Assembly (NCBI GenBank): GCA_023212725.1
Contig: JALBYF010000007.1
Span: forward strand, 62,001-126,000
DNA from: Tranzscheliella williamsii
Lineage: Eukaryota; Basidiomycota; Ustilaginomycetes; Ustilaginales; Ustilaginaceae
Direction of reading: 5' to 3'
DNA length: 64,000 bases
The translations under genes and the position numbers were made by a program. Below are positions 39,673 through 50,258 of the stretch, in pieces; the first letter of the stretch is position 1; each line of letters starts with the position of its first letter. A model generated the notes under the pieces. That model had not been told where the DNA came from, did not search any database, and worked only from the letters and a program-made list of their open reading frames with translations.

Positions 39673-41766
39673 ATGGCGCCGGCGCCAAAAGGTGGATCAG
39701 GCCCCTCGTCTGCTGTGCCTTCATCCTCGACCAATGGGGCATCCCTCGGTTTAGGCCTCTCGTCTTCAACCGGCGGATCGTCTGGCAGCGGTATCGGGCT
39801 TGGTCCGCTTGCCGGCGTACCTGCTTCGGTGTATCCTACGGACACAATCAAGGACATTGCAGAGTCGATAGGCATCAATGGCATGAAAGACAGTGTAGCC
39901 GCTGCCCTGGCGGCGGATGTAGAATACAGGATTCGCGAGATTGTTCAGGATGCGACGAAATACATGCGGCATTCGAAGCGGGACCAGCTAAAGACGGCTG
40001 ACATTGATGCTGCTCTGAGGGCACGCAACATCGAGCCGCTCTACGGCTTCTTACCCTCGTCAGCTGGCAGATCGAGCGGCCCTTCATCTGGTTACACAGC
40101 AGGACCCACTTTTCGCAGGGTTCAAAGTGCTTCCGGAGTCCCGCTACACTATGTCGAAGATGAGGAAATCGATTTCGACAAGATTCTCAAAGCTGGCCCG
40201 AAGATCGGCATTGGTCGCGGCGTGGGTTGGGGAGCTCACTGGCTTGCTATCGAAGGGGTCCAACCCGCAGTCCCGCAGAATCCTTCTCCAGTAGCTCGTA
40301 CGGAGGCATCATTATCTTCTGGCTTCCTTGGCCCGACACAGGTTTCGACCTCGGTCACTGCTGCCAAGGCCGTCACTGTTGCGGGTGGAGATGGGCAGGC
40401 AATAGCTAAACCTTTGGTGAAGCACATCCTGTCTCGAGAGCTCCAGCTTTATTACGAACGGCTCACCAAAGCCATTATCAGTCCGCCTCCTGAGGCAGAC
40501 GAAGACTTGGAAGAAGCCGAGCCTGAACAGCGACCTGCAGCTACCATCAAATCCCAGGATGAAGACGTCCAGATGGATTCCGCAGACTCTCCGAAGGACG
40601 CGATCCTTACGCCTCCACAGCCAACTATAAGCCTGGATAGACCGCTCAAGTCGTTCGCCCAAAAGGGCTCAGGAAACCATGTGCGGGATGCCGCATTGGC
40701 GAGTTTGCGTGGCGACCCTGGTCTCCATCAACTCGTACCCTACCTGATCCAATTTGTTGGCAGCAAGGTTATCGAGATCCTTCGAGGTGGCGCTGTTGGC
40801 GAAGCCGAAGAGAAGGACATGCGAGCCACTGCCGCCAAAGAGGCCAGGCAAATCTCTGTCGCCGAAAATCACATGCTTGGCGTCCTTCTCAGCACCTTGC
40901 ATGCCATACTCGTCAATCCCCATATCTTCATTGAGCCGTATTTGCATCAAATGATGCCCTCCATACTGTCGATTCTGTTGACATCCTCCCTGGCTCAGCC
41001 GGAACTAGATCGCGTAAAGGCGGATGGCGAGGTGCTAAACCCGCTGGTGACTGCTGGCCCTTCATCGCAGTCGCTTCGCGCACACGCCTCTGCGTTACTC
41101 ACCTACATTGTTGAGACGTTTGGCTCGTCCTACCCTACCTTGAAACCCAGGGTCATAGCCACTCTGCTCAAGGCGCTGATGACGGGAGCCATCTCCGGTA
41201 GTAGCGATCGGGAGGATGCAGGAAGACCAAACAGCCCCGAGGCTTACGAGACGGGCAGTGCGAGGCAGAAGGAGCCACGCGCCAGTCCCAGCACCAAGCT
41301 AGGTGCACTGATGGCGCTGCGTAGGCTCGGCAAAGCTAGCTTTCGAGTCCTCCTCTCGGACACGACGAACCTTCTGTCAGGGGCGGATGGCGGCCAGCAG
41401 CAGGAGGGGAGTCCATTGCAGCTGCTGGGCAACTGGATGCAATCGTGGGAGCAGGGGGCTCTCCACGAAGGACAAGGGCAGCAAGATGCAAGCAGTGTCC
41501 GCCAAGAACATCTCGAATCGCGCAAGGCTCAGCTTCAACCGCTGGTGAACGAAGTGGCAACGGCCCTGCACGCGTTGCTGCCTCCGTTTGTTGCCATGGA
41601 CGCGCACCTCAGAGGGACTGAGCAAGAGCGGCTCGACAAACTGCAGGCCACCGTCGGCGATTTCTGGTTCCGGCGCGTAGTGCAGCTTGACACTCGAGCC
41701 CGTATCGCGCTCGAAACCGAGCTCGGCATGAGGAGCACTACCCGCCAGCTCAAGCAAGAGCTTTGA
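39673..41766 (+). CDS. TAF6: TFIID/SAGA subunit TAF6
   Basis: A 697-residue protein with the TAF6 histone fold at about 53-126 (YPTDTIKDIAESIGI..., then YRIREIVQDATKYMRHSKRDQLKTADIDAALRARNIEPLYGF). This pairs with TAF9 in TFIID and SAGA. A long central linker holds acidic stretches. The conserved C-terminal HEAT-repeat region starts around residue 250 (KHILSRELQLYYERLTKAI) and continues with LVPYLIQFVGSKVIE, a histone-H4-like partner surface. Two poorly conserved inserts (about 275-330 and 515-545) make it longer than the yeast protein. Intron-free. ADA1 at the right edge also belongs to SAGA, but the distance makes coincidence likely. Confidence 0.94.
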   Translation: MAPAPKGGSGPSSAVPSSSTNGASLGLGLSSSTGGSSGSGIGLGPLAGVPASVYPTDTIKDIAESIGINGMKDSVAAALAADVEYRIREIVQDATKYMRHSKRDQLKTADIDAALRARNIEPLYGFLPSSAGRSSGPSSGYTAGPTFRRVQSASGVPLHYVEDEEIDFDKILKAGPKIGIGRGVGWGAHWLAIEGVQPAVPQNPSPVARTEASLSSGFLGPTQVSTSVTAAKAVTVAGGDGQAIAKPLVKHILSRELQLYYERLTKAIISPPPEADEDLEEAEPEQRPAATIKSQDEDVQMDSADSPKDAILTPPQPTISLDRPLKSFAQKGSGNHVRDAALASLRGDPGLHQLVPYLIQFVGSKVIEILRGGAVGEAEEKDMRATAAKEARQISVAENHMLGVLLSTLHAILVNPHIFIEPYLHQMMPSILSILLTSSLAQPELDRVKADGEVLNPLVTAGPSSQSLRAHASALLTYIVETFGSSYPTLKPRVIATLLKALMTGAISGSSDREDAGRPNSPEAYETGSARQKEPRASPSTKLGALMALRRLGKASFRVLLSDTTNLLSGADGGQQQEGSPLQLLGNWMQSWEQGALHEGQGQQDASSVRQEHLESRKAQLQPLVNEVATALHALLPPFVAMDAHLRGTEQERLDKLQATVGDFWFRRVVQLDTRARIALETELGMRSTTRQLKQEL

Positions 41767-42830
41767 ACCTCGACCCAGCTGCCTAGACAGCGAGACCGAC
41801 GCACTTTTTCTTGTATTCTACCCTATCCGCAGTGATACATCATTTGCTCTGTAGCTGTGATTTGAGTTGCGTCGCTCTCAGTTTCAGTGGCGAGGCTGAT
41901 CTCAGCAAGGTTTACGTCCTGCTATGGAATCGCACTGTCCACGCATTTCTGTCAGGGCTTCTACATATAGCGCGTGAATCCCGCGACGGTGGTTGTGGTT
42001 ATGTACATGGTTAAGACCCACGACGTACACCATGTGAAAGCTTCCAGCCCATCCCGAGCAGTAGCACGCATAGGGGTTGTATGTCAATCTTTATCTTTGG
42101 CGTCATTAGGTTAGTCGGCGGTGGGTTCTACCTGCCAACCACCTCCCTTTTGCACCTGTTACACTTTTTGATATGAAATGGTTTTTAGGACATAAGTTAT
42201 GTGAGAAGGTATCTCTAGGGAAAGCTGGGACGTCGACAGCGATGGTTGCGATGGCCCAAATGGCGAGAGACAAGGAGAAGTCGATTAGAGACAAATCTTG
42301 TACGTTTTCGGAATCTAAAGCTCAACTTGACTCTTATTTGCAGATAACTTGAGATGATATTCCGAAAGCAGACGCCAGCCAGTACGTGTAAATTCTGACA
42401 ACAGCTCAGCGGGCAAGTCATCTGTCTGTTGCAAGGCGTCGAGGGTAGAGAAGGTTCCATGCAGCTTTTGGCCGAATCACAGCTCTATGCACACTTTTTA
42501 CTGCAAGGTTATAATAGATTTGGGGTTCACAGTAATCAACGTTAATATTAATAGGTTATGTTACAGATTCTGATATTTGATTTTGGTGGTCTGTGCTGGG
42601 TGATCTGGTGCTGGACCGGGTTGGATCCCCCTTTGGCTCAATTCCCCAGGGCACATGATGAGAAAGCATAAATACGGCGCTCCGACCTTGCCCCGAGTTC
42701 TTTCTCCCCATCCTCCTTGTGCACGCTCCCGAATATGAGTGCTTGGTACGCACGTCGACGGGGGTAGGAGGGTCCGGCCACGACATTGTCGGGTCGTGAA
42801 TGTGCGGGTAGAGCCGAAGGGTCCGGCCGC
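41767..42830. other. Intergenic, AT-rich toward its right end
   Basis: About 1.06 kb between TAF6 and the minisatellite. Composition becomes AT-rich at about 42100-42600, with an [19 protein letters not shown] patch at about 42540. No gene recognised. Confidence 0.45.
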
Positions 42831-42831
42831 C

Positions 42832-43295
42832 TGCAAGAGTGACAGCCGCTTCCCTGCAGAAGACAGAGAGAGAGCCGCATCGCTGCAAGAAGCCAGGAAG
42901 AGCCGAAGAACGGCCACTTGGAAGCGTGGGAGAGCCGAGAGAATGGCCCCTGCAAGAGGACGAGCCGGAGACGGTCGTCGCTGAGAGTGTAAGAGCCGAA
43001 AGACTGGCCATCTGCAAGAAGACAGGAAGAGCCGAGAGAATGGCCACCTGCAAGAAGACAGGAAGAGCCCAAGAGATGGCCCCTGCAAGAGAACAGGAAG
43101 AGCCCAAGAGATGGCGCCTGCAAGAGGACGAGCCGGAGACGGTCGTTGCTGAGAGTGTAAGAGCCGGAAGACTGGCCATCTGCAAGAAGACAGGAAGAGC
43201 CGAGAGAATGGCCCCTGCAAGAGTAAAGGAGCCGGAGAGAACGGCTCCAGAGAGACGGCGGCTGCAAGAGTATCAGTGCCGGAAGAGAAATGGCC
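42832..43295. repeat. Minisatellite of 35-36 bp units with a 168 bp higher-order repeat
   Basis: The unit CTGCAAGAAGACAGGAAGAG plus CCGAGAGAATGGCCAC recurs in variant forms at steps of 35 or 36 bp (cores at 43012, 43048, 43083, 43118, 43180 and 43215). A larger block from 42950 is repeated at 43118, an offset of 168 bp. Long ORFs run through on both strands (a 167-codon plus frame and roughly 210-codon minus frames). Stops are simply absent from the unit in those frames, and the mix of 35 and 36 bp steps would break a reading frame between copies. I therefore call a non-coding or at most dubious coding repeat. Confidence 0.75.
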
Positions 43296-43958
43296 AGGGC
43301 GCCATTTCCTCAGAACTGAAGGCGCATTGCGATAGCTCGTGACGCGATCTTCACAAATAAGGCGACGTCCAGCCTATCTGTCGCTTCCATTTGCCAATGC
43401 TCGAACGCCAAGGCGACTTATGGACTTATCTCCTTGAGCTCTGCAAAATCTGGTTTCGAGCATATGCCCATGCAAGAGGACACTAGCGATACGATCGGCG
43501 GCAGGCACTCCCACCTGGCAGGGATGCATCCTGTTGGAAACTCACTTTTCCCTCCAACTTGCTTACGGGAGATCTTTCAAGTGGGATTGATGCCATCACT
43601 TTCCTCGGTTGGATTCCGCCTCCTGCGATCAGCGGTCGAGGCGGCTTCGACACCGAATTTGTAGCTTCAAGCCTTCTTGTTATGCTTCCCTGATGGGGGC
43701 AAAGCGAGTTCCGACGTCGCCGAAATGCCATACGGAAAATCATGTTCACAGTTTGTGTACCTAGTGACGCCGAGAGGGCTGGACACGAGCTGCTGTGTGA
43801 CTGTACCTTTTCCGTCACCACAGCTGTGTGTGGTATTGTTGCCAAACAGATGATTGGTGCATATGAACTCAGTATAGTACAGTGGCGGGCCTTGCAATTC
43901 AAATGACAGGCTCGCCCGGCCTCCGCTGGTTTCACGGCGGAGATTGGTCGCCGTCCAG
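43296..43958. other. Intergenic between minisatellite and LSM2
   Basis: About 660 bp, presumably including the LSM2 3' UTR. No supported gene. Confidence 0.5.
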
Positions 43959-44548
43959 CTATCGTTTGCCTTGAGAGGCGGCCTCTGCGAGGTGGGCCGG
44001 AAACGACGAAGAAGCCCGAGTCAGTCCGTCAATGCTAGGTCTATGAATAGGCTACCAAGCGCTGCTGATGTAGGCACGTACCTCTCCTCGTTGCGTCCTC
44101 GAGCAATTGTGTGTCGACGGCAGCGGCAGGAATGTGCACGTATCGGACCACCGAGCCACGAATGAAAGCGGACTTGACAGCCATCTACCGCGGGGCCGCG
44201 AAGCGAGAGGGCTGTCAGTTGACCTCTACTATGCAATGACTGAGGAAATGGTCGAGCTACCTACCATGTGTGGATGCCTCGCCTCGTCAAGCACCCGGAT
44301 GTTATCGATTTTGAAGTTAAGGAACCTAGGGTGGTGGAAAGCAAAGGGCAAACGGGGATGCGAGAGCGGAGAAGACCAGCAGTTCAGCCAGCTGCGCACT
44401 CGACCTTTTTGCAGCTTTGCCATGTACGCTCGACTCACTGGTCAACACTCTTGAGCGTACCCTGGATGGCAAGATCGTTTTTGAGCTCGATGGTCACCTG
44501 CTGCCCCGTCAACGTCTTGAATGCGGAGAAGATGAGCTGGCAAAGCAT
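43959..44548 (-). CDS. LSM2: U6 snRNA-associated Sm-like protein LSm2, four exons
   Basis: No exon makes a long ORF, but four short ones assemble into a full LSm2 of 99 residues: 44439-44548, 44265-44325, 44082-44184 and 43959-43984. Introns are 113, 80 and 97 bp with GTGAGT, GTAGGT and GTACGT donors; the acceptors are CCTAG, GGTAG and CGCAG. Phases are 2, 0 and 1 and all agree. Exon 1 reads MLCQLIFSAFKTLTG and continues VTIELKNDLAIQGTLKSVD (Sm1 motif). Exon 2 supplies FLNFKIDNIRVLD and HPHM. Exon 3 supplies KSAFIRGSVVRYVHIPA (Sm2 motif, with the LSm2 signature FIRGSVVRYV). Exon 4 adds EAASQGKR. LSm2 is in both LSm1-7 (cytoplasmic mRNA decay) and LSm2-8 (nuclear U6 snRNP) rings. Divergent from WRS1. 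Confidence 0.95.
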
Positions 44549-44893
44549 GATTCGCGGAAGAAAGGCGTCTCTCGGTCAGCAACCGTAAGCGCGCAGATGT
44601 GCTTGTGCTTGGCTGGCTCACCATGTTGTATGTTATGCTTGTTGAGATTCGATGAAGGCACGAAGACGGTGGTGAGCGAAATACAGCTGGGAAGTATCCG
44701 CATCAGCCAACGCCGTTGAGCGTCTCACGTGACGCGACCCTTTTTGGGGCTGGAGTCACATAATAATGTCGTCCAAAGACTACGTCCCGGGTCTTCTGTA
44801 AGCTACACGGCGTATCTTATCCTTCTCTTTCGACCTTCTCTGTGCCTGTACCAAGCATATCGAGTGAGTTGGAACGGACTGGCACAACGTAGC
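44549..44893. other. Divergent promoter region LSM2 / WRS1
   Basis: 345 bp between the two ATGs. CACGTG-like TCACGTGACG occurs at about 44727, an E-box-type motif common in fungal promoters; its function here is inferred only from position. Confidence 0.4.
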
Positions 44894-46322
44894 ATGAGTA
44901 CCGAACAGATTACCGACGGAGTCGCCAACGCTTCTTTGGAAGCGTCGGTTGCAGCAGCCACCGACCAAAGGGTTACCCCCTGGGACGTCGAAGGAGCCAC
45001 GGTGGACGGTCAGCAGGTGGCGATTGACTACGACAAGCTCATCAAGGAGTTTGGCACCAGGCCCATTGATTCTGCCCTCCTTGAGCGGTTTGAGAAGGTG
45101 ACGGGCTGGAAACCGCACCCACTACTTCGCCGCGGCAGCTTCTTCTCTCATCGCGACTTGGACAAGATACTCGACCGGTATGAGCAGGGGAAACCCTTTT
45201 TCCTATACACTGGACGTGGCCCAAGCTCCGACTCGATGCATCTGGGACACTTGATCCCCTTCCTTTTCACCAAGTGGCTCCAGGATGTCTTCGACTGCCC
45301 GTTGGTTGTCCAGCTCACCGACGATGAGAAGTTTTTGTTCAAACCCAGTCTCAAGATTGAGCAAGTCAGAGAGTTCTCTTTCAAGAATGCAAGGGACATC
45401 ATTGCATGTGGTTTCAAGCTGGAAAAGACGTTCATCTTTAACAATTTGGACTACGTAGGAGGTGCCTTCTACGCCAACGTTGTCCGTATTTCGAGGATGA
45501 TTACCATCAATCAGTCCAAGGGTACGTTTGGCTTTACGGATAGCGACAGTGTCGGCAAGGCGCACTTCGTTTCGGTCCAATCAGCGCCAGCCTTCTCCAG
45601 CTCGTTCCCGCAGATCTTCGGTGAGAAGGACGACATCCCGTGTCTGATCCCGTGTGCGATCGACCAGGACCCTTACTTCCGTCAGACCAGGGATGTGGCA
45701 TCGAGACTCAAGTACCCCAAGCCGAATCTGATCCATTCCAAGTTCTTCCCAGCTCTCCAAGGAAGTCAAACAAAGATGAGCGCATCCAACGAAACCAGCA
45801 GTATCTTTATGCATGACACGCCGAGCCAGATCAAAAACAAGATCAACAAGCATGCATTCTCGGGTGGGCAGGAGACCGCCGAGGAGCAGCGGAAACTGGG
45901 CGGCAACCCAGATGTGGACGTCTCTTTCCAATACCTAACCTTCTTCCTGGACGATGACGCCGAGATTGAACAGATTGCCAGGGTAAGTTGGTGCTCCAGC
46001 ATGTTCGCTCTCTCCCTCGACCGTTTTTACCTCGAGCTTGTGGTCGCTGACAGCATGTGCCGCTCTCGCTTCTTTTTGGGCCGATCAGGACTACCGATCC
46101 GGTGCTATGCTGACCGGCGAGCTCAAGAAGAAATGTATCACCGTTTTGCAAAAGGTCGTCGGCACTTTCCAGGAAAAGAAGGCCGCTGTCAGCGACGACC
46201 GCGTGCGCGAATTCATGGACAGAAACCGCCCAATCGACCCTACCATGTCGCCTCCCGGTTCAACGGCGAAGAGGCAAGCCGAGCTGTCGAAAGACACCGT
46301 TGTGGCTTCCACTGCGGCCTAG
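44894..46322 (+). CDS. WRS1: Cytosolic tryptophanyl-tRNA synthetase, two exons
   Basis: Exons 44894-45982 and 46089-46322 (106 bp intron, GTAAGT donor, ATCAG acceptor, phase 0) give 440 residues. This class I synthetase attaches Trp to tRNA-Trp in the cytosol. The HIGH-type motif is HLGH at 116-119 ([14 protein letters not shown]) and the KMSKS-type motif is KMSAS at 294-298. Eukaryote-type blocks such as [11 protein letters not shown] and [20 protein letters not shown] are present. The frame opens upstream at 44729, but Met at 44894 (MSTEQITDG) begins the conserved part, and the upstream residues look like translated 5' UTR. Exon 2 ends with the anticodon-domain helix region ([14 protein letters not shown]). 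It is shorter than the human enzyme because it lacks the N-terminal WHEP domain, as in fungi. Confidence 0.95.
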
Positions 46323-46953
46323 TTAGCGCTTTATCATCAACTTAGATTGGCGTCATTCCACTGCCTCTGACGAGTGGGCGGAGGAAGGTTGACTGTGATT
46401 CGGCGCCACCAGTGCTAGGCCATAACTTTAAGTTAAATGCTTCCTGGAGCTTTCCTGTTTTGTCGAAATCACAAAAGAATAAGAAATGGAGTCCATGATA
46501 AGCAGCTTTTAAATCCAGGCCGCATGTTATGGGATGGGATCTAACAGGAGCATATGTTGTGCCAGACTTCCCCCGCAACGCAGCGAAGGCCGGCTGCGTA
46601 GCTCCTTCGGCCCGGCCGTTGGCAATGTGTGCGCGCTGCGCTCAGGCAACTGGTAGTGGCCGAATGATGTCAGACCTCGAGCACGAGGAGCTCACGTGCC
46701 GGCCAACCAAACTGCTGCTAAGTGGCCGCATGGCCGGCTTTGGGTCGCAGCCATGGGAGCCGAGTAGGTCGCCGCAAGTCGAGAACTGTGAAACAACTCT
46801 TCTGTCCGGCTGAACGTGCGTGGTGCATGCTACCGCATGTGCATGGGAGCAATGCTCACCGAAGGCATGGCCCGCACGATCAGGTCGAACACGAAGAACT
46901 GTTTGTCTTCCAATCAAAGTGCTGGAAGCCGCTTTTTCCGAGCCGCAGCTCGG

Positions 46954-46985
46954 CACGATAGGGCCGTGCATTGGGTCCTATCGTG
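46954..46985. repeat. 9 bp inverted repeat
   Basis: CACGATAGG (46954-46962) and CCTATCGTG (46977-46985) are exact reverse complements around a 14 bp loop. Possible hairpin; no function assigned. Confidence 0.35.
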
Positions 46986-47499
46986 TGGGCGTGTCGTTAG
47001 GGTTGGAAATGACGTTGCTTGCTGTTGGCGGACGCTTCGTGTCATGGCCAGAGACCCCAACGATCGCGATCGTCACCTGCCTACGTGTGTCGTAGCTGGA
47101 GCACTGGGGAGGGTGGTGTGTCACAGGGGTGATCCGGGTCTATTCCTAGCTTTCCGAGACGGTGCGCCTCGGCTGGCGATATGACCTAACAAGACCAAGA
47201 AGCGGACAACACTGCAAACAGAGCACCAACGCCCAGGTGTAAAGGGCACAGCTTGTGATCCGACGCTATACAGCAGGTGCAAGACCAGTCAAGGCATGCC
47301 GTCGTAGCTGCGTCCAATTCCGCTCCGTGCTCACACGCATCAACGCTAGGAAAGGTCCTGCATACCAGTATAACCTACGCAGCGTATAGCGACGTGGGAG
47401 ATTTCCGGCTGTGGTGCCTTAAGCGAGGCAAAGAACCGGCCTCTTACTAGCTTGTATGTACATTATTGACCGAGTAAAACGTTGGAGATGCTCATACCA

Positions 47500-47834
47500 T
47501 TAAAAGTACTCACTTGGTAGCCGCCGGCCGCTCGCCTGACCCAGTGGCGTCGCTGTTGATTGGCTAGTCGGGAGGGACATCAGGCGGGCCAAGCGGGGCT
47601 GCCCAACGACAGACATGGCCTTGCTCATCAATCTGTTATGGAGACAGATGTCCACCGTTTTTTGAGTGGTGTCGCTGCGATCACGGTGCGGGAACCAGAC
47701 CGACCAGACGCCACTACTGTTTGAGTTAGTGTAGATCTGCTTCAATTCAGCCTCCCGGGCGAAACTGGGTCGGCGGCGATGTTGCGACTGCCGGACGACA
47801 CGCAGAATGGCCAACACAATGACGGACTATGAAA
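47500..47834 (-). other. Possible coding exon of an unrecognised gene
   Basis: Minus-strand frame open from an acceptor-like TTTCATAG to a TAA at 47500. It contains ELKQIYTNSNSSGVWSVWFP and LMSKAMSVVGQPRLARLMS, with clear C/G preference at third positions, unlike the surrounding DNA. No ATG precedes the body in this frame, so an upstream exon would be needed; the ORF starting at 48009 (MTDAFQSVNELWLHAD) might supply it, but I see no good donor. I recognise no family. It could also be a gene remnant. Confidence 0.25.
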
Positions 47835-50258
47835 TCATACATGCTTTGTTATCTCCCTTCTGCCGCCTAACTTGGCTTCTGATTGGGCGGCATGCGGATG
47901 CTGCGACGATATGCCTTGGTCCGTGAATGCAAAGCTGCGTGCAGCCAAGCGGGATCAAGAAATCAGCATGCAGCCAGAGTTCGTTTACGCTTTGAAAGGC
48001 GTCCGTCATTACGGCTTCGCATAGGTTTGTAATGGTAGGGGTCGGATTCGAGGAAGCACGCTTTGACTAATCGCGAGGCCCGCGCTTTTCCGTCCGAACG
48101 GATCCGTATAGGAAATAATCCCCTAGAAAAGCTCTAAACCATGAGTTTTCCTCAAAGGCTGACTGCTGTGGTGCTGCGTTCGGTTCAAGGCTCGATGAGC
48201 TTTTGCGTGTCGAAGTTGCTTGGATCTCGCCTGCGCGGCTCAACAGCGTCGTCTCTCACACGACGGCCGTACACTCACTGATTTCATCACGTACAGAATT
48301 GGATCAATTCCGCCTTGTCACTCGCAGAATTCCTGCAGACCAGCTCTGAGATTCTCCCCAAACCCACGCTTCGGGTCTGTCGGCCACTTTTCGGTCCCAA
48401 CAGAAGACTGACCGGATGAGAAACGATCAAAGATGTCAGATTCTCTTTTCAAACAGGGGACAGGGATGTGCGTGTGACTCAAGATCAAGGCTGAAGTATC
48501 TTATATGCGTTCCAGAGTGGGGGAGAGGGCGAGAGGACGAGAGGGCGAGAGCGCGGGTTGAGGGAAGAGGACGGCGATGGTTCAACCCAGGATGTTTCTA
48601 TGATGGCTGTATCTCTGCTTGTTCACCGATCTGACCCTTATCCTGCCGTGGCAGCCAAATGCACCAATTTGATTGCAAGACAAGGCCTCGCATGCCGCCC
48701 GTCCCCGTACCTCTCCACTCTCCATCCACTTGAGACGCAATCACAACTCGACCTTTTCTACACGCTCCCCTCCCTCGCGCTTATTGCAGATCCCGTCACC
48801 GGAAACGTGCCCTCCCACCCATCTTGCCTTTCCCACCTCCGTCTGGTCCGTCATCGTTCCACCTCATACCGGGCCATTGAAGTCGCCCGACGGCCACAAC
48901 CACCTCCACCTCGACCAGCCTTGCATCCACGCCTCGTCACCCGTCTTCCAGCTTGTCTTCTTCGTCATCCGTGGATTCTGACTCGGCTGTTCTTTTCCCT
49001 CGCCATCCAGCGATCCTCGTCACTAGCCGGTCTATCGTTCGAGAACCACCCGCGCCGCGCCTTGACAACGGAGTCCGGAGCTGCTGTTTTTTGACTTGAC
49101 TCGTCGAGATACGTTGTTTCAACGGATCCACGTCTCGACACCCTCGAGCCGAGTAGGGCAAATAGCATTGCTCGCCTAGCCTAGCCTAGTTGGCTCGGCT
49201 TTTCATCTCTCTTCTCCCAGCGTCTTGCCGTTGCACCGCCTCGACCTCTGCCGCGTCAACTGCGAGCAACCACAGGAAACGAACGCCATCTCACAGACAG
49301 CCACCGTTGTTGTGTCGGTTCAGCTGCTACAACTCCCAAGCGCACGTCCATTGGTGCTCCGAATAAGCTCAGTAACCACAGCTCCTCAACGGTCCGTTTC
49401 TTCAGCGATCAGCCTTGCTGTCTGCCAGCAAACAGCAGTAAGACGTTGGCTATGCCTTCCGCAGGGTGAGTTGCTTCTTGGCCGATGGCCTTCATCTTTT
49501 CCCATCAGCGGCCCGGGTATCGACTCTTCAGACGGCTCGCCAGTTCCATCTTGCGCTTTCTTGAGGAGACATAAGCAAAAGGCAGACGCTAGCGAGCGTC
49601 CATGGTCACCCGCGCGGTTGACACATGGTGGATGCATTTATGAGGGTGGCAAACAGATAGGCGACGACCATCCGGATCGGTGGATAGCATGGAGTTGGTC
49701 GCGCTTCCGGACCATATAGCCAGCCAGTAGGAAGCTCTCTGTGAAAAAAGCTTCGAGACTCGGTCGTGGTCCTCTGTGACCTCTTGTTCTGTCCACCGTA
49801 TTGCGGAGTCGATCGGATCATCGTTCAAGTGCTCCGTTCCTCTACGTCCCGGTCTCATTTGCGGGAGAAGAGATGGTCCTGCCAAATTGGCGAGGTATCT
49901 CACCTCCGGCCCTAACAAGTGCGCGCGTCTGAAGTGGCGTGGCTGATATCAACCCGGAATACCGGGGCGGTGCAAAAAAAAAGACCAGTTTGGCCTGCAA
50001 TACACTCTCTGAGTCTTGAACGAGGCTTTACTAAGCAGTCAAGGTCGTCTGACAGGGGAGCGCAGCTACCAACGGTCTACAGGCTCAGTGGCTATGGCAT
50101 TTACTGCCCGGTCACGGAGCCTCTTGTGCCGTTGCGCGCTTGAGTTGCCTCTCTCCGCTGCCGGCCTTGCTTAGAAATTACGCATTGCTGCGCATTTCGT
50201 TGGCCGTTGCTATGGCCACCGCTTGGCTCCCTTTGTGACTTGGCCCTCGCAGAATCAG

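Larger units (their letters stand above)
46323..50258. other. Gene-poor ~3.9 kb stretch
   Basis: No recognised gene. Contents: the WRS1 3' end; a 9 bp inverted repeat (46954-46985); one minus-strand exon-like ORF (47500-47834, listed separately); a purine-rich tract at about 48515-48570; and a pyrimidine-rich stretch at about 48690-49350 that looks like the promoter/leader of the SRPK gene. A donor-like GTGAGT at about 49466 and an acceptor-like CCCTCGCAG just before the ATG at 50259 suggest a 5'-UTR intron, unproven. Confidence 0.45.

Noticed and set aside
42556..43267. Three overlapping minus-strand ORFs of about 210 codons and one plus-strand ORF of 167 codons over the minisatellite
   Set aside because: All are translations of the same repeat unit; open frames on both strands show absence of stops rather than selection.
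44729..44893. In-frame extension of WRS1, considered as a mitochondrial leader for a dual-targeted enzyme
   Set aside because: The stretch has a hydrophobic core and few basic residues, lies in the divergent LSM2 promoter, and a good ATG follows at 44894. Dual targeting remains possible but unsupported.
48009..48100. Search for tRNA genes by GGTTCGANTCC-type B boxes here and across the window
   Set aside because: Partial matches such as GGTCGGATTCGAGGA lack a paired acceptor stem and A box; no tRNA could be supported.
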